From Methylophilaceae bacterium (lineage in GTDB: Bacteria > Pseudomonadota > Gammaproteobacteria > Burkholderiales > Methylophilaceae): DNA of 64,000 nucleotides. Under the pieces are notes generated by a model. The model was not told the origin of the DNA, searched no databases, and saw only the letters and a program-made list of their open reading frames with translations. The DNA lies in contig JAIYBT010000006.1 in the NCBI GenBank assembly GCA_027488395.1, positions 1-64,000 on the forward strand, in the 5' to 3' direction. The translations under genes were made by a program, and so were the position numbers. Of this stretch, positions 61,250 to 64,000 are shown one piece after another; within the stretch, counting starts at the first letter, position 1; every line of letters starts with the position of its first letter.

Positions 61250-63529
61250 ATGTCTAAATATGCCAGCATGCAGGTCACCAAACGGGATGGCCGCACCGAA
61301 CCGATCAACCTTGATAAAATTCACCGCGTGCTCGATTGGGCCACGCTTGGCTTAAGCAATGTCTCGGTGTCGCAAGTTGAGTTGAGTTCACACATTCAAT
61401 TTTATGACGGTATCCGCACCGATGTTATTCATGAAACCATTATTAAATCTGCCGCGGATTTAATTTCGGAAGCCACGCCCGATTATCAATACGTGGCGGC
61501 ACGATTGGCGATTTTTCATTTACGCAAAATCGCTTTTGGCCAATTTGAGCCGCCATCCCTTTATGCACACGTGCAACGACTCACTGCCTTAGGTAAATAC
61601 GACGCGCATCTATTACAAGATTACACGCCAGCGGAATTTGAGCAGTTAAATGGTGTGCTAGATCACGGCCGCGATTTGCTATTTTCTTACGCGGCGGTGA
61701 AGCAGTTGGAAGGTAAGTATTTAGTGCAAAACCGCGTGACCAAACAAGTAGATGAAAGTCCGCAATTTTTGTATCTATTGGTGGCAATGTGTTTGTTTGC
61801 CAAGTACACCGGCCAAACCAGACTCGATTTGATCAAGCGTTTTTATGATGCGGTTTCCACTTTTAAAATTTCACTGCCTACCCCCATCATGGCCGGCGTA
61901 CGTACGCCCACCCGTCAATTTAGCTCCTGCGTGTTGATTGAGTGTGACGACAGTTTAGCCAGTATCAATGCCACCACCAGCGCCATTGTCAATTATGTGT
62001 CGCAACGCGCAGGCATTGGCATTAATGCAGGTCGCATACGCGCTTTGGGCAGTGCGATTCGCGGTGGCGAGGCACAACATACAGGGTGTTTACCCTTTTA
62101 TAAATTGTTTCAAGCGGCGGTAAAGTCTTGCTCACAAGGCGGTGTACGTGGTGGGGCGGCAACCTTGTTTTATCCACTCTGGCATTTAGAGGTGGAGTCG
62201 TTATTGGTGCTTAAAAATAACCGCGGTGTCGAAGAAAACCGCGTACGTCATTTGGATTACGGGGTACAAATCAATCGCTTGCTTTATCAACGCCTGATTC
62301 ATAGCGCGTCGATTACATTGTTTTCTCCGCATGAGGTGCCCGGCTTATACGATGCTTTTTTTGCCGATCAGGCCCAGTTTGAAGCGTTGTATGTGCAATA
62401 TGAAGCACAGCCTGACTTACGTAAAAAATGCATGCCAGCGGTGGAATTGTTTTCGCTGTTGATGCAAGAACGTGCAGGCACTGGGCGCATTTATATTCAA
62501 AACGTTGACCATTGCAATACACATAGCCCGTTTGATCCAAGCGTGGCGCCAATACGACAATCCAATCTTTGCATGGAAATCGCGCTACCCACCACCCCGC
62601 TCAATGCGCTTGATGACACGCAAGGTGAAATTGCCCTATGTACTTTGTCTGCGTTTAATTTAGGGGCATTGCAATCCTTAGATGAGTTGGAAGACTTGGC
62701 GGAATTGGTGGTGCGCGCCTTGGACGCGCTACTGGATTATCAGCATTATCCAGTGCCAGCGGCACGACGGGCTACTGATTTACGACGCGCTTTGGGCGTG
62801 GGAGTGATTAACTACGCCTACTTTTTAGCGAAACATGGTTGTGATTACAGTAGTGGCTCGGCCTTGCCACTCACCCATCGTACCTTCGAGGCTATTCAGT
62901 ATTACTTACTAAAAGCCTCATCCACCTTGGCCGAGGAGCTTGGTCCGTGTGGCGCGTTTCACCAAACAACCTACGCACAAGGCGTGTTGCCGATAGATAC
63001 CTACAAAAAAGAACTAGATCAACTGTGTTCAGAGCCGTTAGCCCTCGATTGGGAAGCCTTGCGGGTGCAAATTCAGCATACAGGCTTGCGTAACGCGACC
63101 TTGACCGCGCTTATGCCATCCGAAACCTCTAGTCAAATTGCCAACGCGACCAATGGCATCGAACCACCGCGCGGCTTGGTTTCGGTCAAGCAATCCAAAG
63201 ACGGGGTGTTGCGGCAAGTGGTGCCTGAGATAGAGCGGTTGGGTGCGCAGTATGAGTTGTTGTGGAACATGCCGAACAATGCCGGCTATTTAAATCTAGT
63301 CGGTGTGATGCAGAAGTTTGTTGATCAATCGATTTCTGCCAATACCAATTATGACCCTGCACGTTTCGAGGGTGGTCGCGTACCGATGAAGCAATTACTT
63401 AAAGATTTATTGCAAGCCTACAAACTCGGGATCAAAACCTTGTACTACCACAATACCCGCGATGGTGCGTCCGATGGCGGCGTAGAGGCCACAGACGATG
63501 GCTGCGCCAGTGGTGCGTGCAAAATTTAA
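61250..63529 (+). CDS. nrdA: Class Ia ribonucleotide reductase, alpha subunit
   Basis: NrdA reduces ribonucleoside diphosphates to deoxyribonucleotides using a radical from NrdB. From ATG 61250 (GGGAG 6 nt upstream) it is 759 residues, close to E. coli NrdA (761). It has an N-terminal ATP-cone (allosteric site), redox Cys227 and Cys464, radical Cys441 with Asn439 and Glu443 (SNLCMEIALPT) and the C-terminal CASGAC pair for re-reduction. It is oxygen-dependent and B12-independent. A longer GTG start at 61205 is rejected. nrdB follows after 100 bp; NrdR boxes and a B12 riboswitch precede it. Confidence 0.97.
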   Translation: MSKYASMQVTKRDGRTEPINLDKIHRVLDWATLGLSNVSVSQVELSSHIQFYDGIRTDVIHETIIKSAADLISEATPDYQYVAARLAIFHLRKIAFGQFEPPSLYAHVQRLTALGKYDAHLLQDYTPAEFEQLNGVLDHGRDLLFSYAAVKQLEGKYLVQNRVTKQVDESPQFLYLLVAMCLFAKYTGQTRLDLIKRFYDAVSTFKISLPTPIMAGVRTPTRQFSSCVLIECDDSLASINATTSAIVNYVSQRAGIGINAGRIRALGSAIRGGEAQHTGCLPFYKLFQAAVKSCSQGGVRGGAATLFYPLWHLEVESLLVLKNNRGVEENRVRHLDYGVQINRLLYQRLIHSASITLFSPHEVPGLYDAFFADQAQFEALYVQYEAQPDLRKKCMPAVELFSLLMQERAGTGRIYIQNVDHCNTHSPFDPSVAPIRQSNLCMEIALPTTPLNALDDTQGEIALCTLSAFNLGALQSLDELEDLAELVVRALDALLDYQHYPVPAARRATDLRRALGVGVINYAYFLAKHGCDYSSGSALPLTHRTFEAIQYYLLKASSTLAEELGPCGAFHQTTYAQGVLPIDTYKKELDQLCSEPLALDWEALRVQIQHTGLRNATLTALMPSETSSQIANATNGIEPPRGLVSVKQSKDGVLRQVVPEIERLGAQYELLWNMPNNAGYLNLVGVMQKFVDQSISANTNYDPARFEGGRVPMKQLLKDLLQAYKLGIKTLYYHNTRDGASDGGVEATDDGCASGACKI

Positions 63530-63629
63530 AGGGAAAGCTTACGGTTGAGGATGGCAGTCCCCCGCAAGCAACACTGATCTACATGCTGCAGTGGATCGCC
63601 ATGCAGTGTGAACATTTTTAGAAGGAACA

Positions 63630-64000
63630 ATGGCCATGGCTTTTAGCATTTTTTCAACGGGGCAACACCAAGCCCTTACGCAACCGATGTTTTTTGGGCA
63701 ACCGGTGAATGTTGCGCGATATGACCAACAAAAATACCCAGTGTTTGAAAAACTGATTGAAAAACAACTGTCATTTTTTTGGCGGCCTGAAGAAATTGAT
63801 GTGTCGCAAGACCGTGCCGATTTTCAACAATTGCCGGCCCATGAACAGCATATTTTTATCAGCAATCTCAAATATCAAACCTTATTAGATTCGATCCAAG
63901 GGCGTAGCCCCAACTTGGCTTTTTTACCCTTGGTTTCATTGCCAGAGTTGGAAACATGGATGGAAACTTGGGCGTTTTCGGAGACCATACACTCACGCTC
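63630..64000 (+). CDS. nrdB: Class Ia ribonucleotide reductase, beta subunit (partial)
   Basis: The gene runs off the right edge after about 123 codons. The visible part ([78 protein letters not shown]) is very close to E. coli NrdB. It carries the start of the diiron-tyrosyl radical subunit; the first Asp/Glu metal ligands are in the visible part and the Tyr radical site (expected in the part beginning ETIHSRS) is at the boundary. GAAGGAACA precedes ATG 63630. It is cotranscribed with nrdA. Confidence 0.96.
   Translation, partial: MAMAFSIFSTGQHQALTQPMFFGQPVNVARYDQQKYPVFEKLIEKQLSFFWRPEEIDVSQDRADFQQLPAHEQHIFISNLKYQTLLDSIQGRSPNLAFLPLVSLPELETWMETWAFSETIHSR

Overview
The window looks like chromosomal DNA of a methylotrophic betaproteobacterium, most likely of the family Methylophilaceae (Methylophilus/Methylotenera/Methylovorus type). 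The basis is several PqqA precursor peptides with the short MWTKPA...FEVTMY form, a PEP-CTERM protein with the VPEA sorting variant, and generally proteobacterial housekeeping genes of moderate GC content. I see no rRNA, tRNA, transposase, integrase, phage block or CRISPR array. Both window edges cut genes: a porin at the left and nrdB at the right.

Layout. 0-5 kb: end of a porin gene and a coiled-coil periplasmic protein, then a PEP-CTERM protein, an alkaline phosphatase and a His-tailed periplasmic protein. 5-7.5 kb: three pqqA genes encoding the same 23-residue peptide, interleaved with a UmuD/LexA-like self-cleaving protein and a TauE/SafE permease; two of the pqqA genes lie in a ~243 bp duplicated block. 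7.6-14.5 kb: phosphoglucomutase, a BepA-like metalloprotease lipoprotein, a soluble chemoreceptor-like protein with inverted domain order, a retropepsin-like protein, phosphomannomutase and IscX. 14.9-18.6 kb: glyA-nrdR, ribD-tatD. 18.6-22.8 kb: an AT-rich DnaA-box cluster, mtnA coupled to a class II aldolase, an unknown protein with weak ADP-ribosyltransferase-like motifs, and the N-end-rule transferases bpt and aat. 23-32.6 kb: YgiQ, a TraB/GumN protein, a two-component stress module (receiver, LuxR-type regulator, YqjE- and YqjD-like membrane proteins, divergent CHASE3 kinase), two BON-domain proteins and a Blc lipocalin. 33-41.7 kb: RhlE helicase, a glycine-zipper protein, pseudouridine synthase, SpoU methyltransferase, Hsp33, a Fur-controlled siderophore receptor, GluQRS and a DUF3301 protein. 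42-45.6 kb: an ammonium transporter with NtrC and sigma-54 sites, and an Old Yellow Enzyme divergent from an ArsR regulator. 46-49.7 kb: a four-gene lipid-linked sugar (probably uronic acid) module. 49.7-58 kb: a YbaL-type antiporter and a TetR-controlled RND efflux operon. 58.4-64 kb: BrnT/BrnA toxin-antitoxin, HflX, and the nrdAB operon.

Regulation is unusually readable here. The nrdAB leader has two NrdR boxes one after another (31 bp apart) followed by a complete cobalamin riboswitch, and nrdR itself is in the same window. amtB has an exactly spaced sigma-54 promoter with an NtrC palindrome upstream. The OYE/arsR divergent pair shares a perfect 14-bp inverted repeat. The siderophore receptor has a Fur box. 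At least five genes have a -10 element only 6-7 nt before the start codon, suggesting leaderless transcripts.

The most unusual part is the 5-7.5 kb pqqA region: three orphan pqqA genes without pqqBCDE, protein-identical but differing at synonymous sites, two of them sharing a conserved upstream palindrome. All assignments come from reading the sequence; no database search was run.
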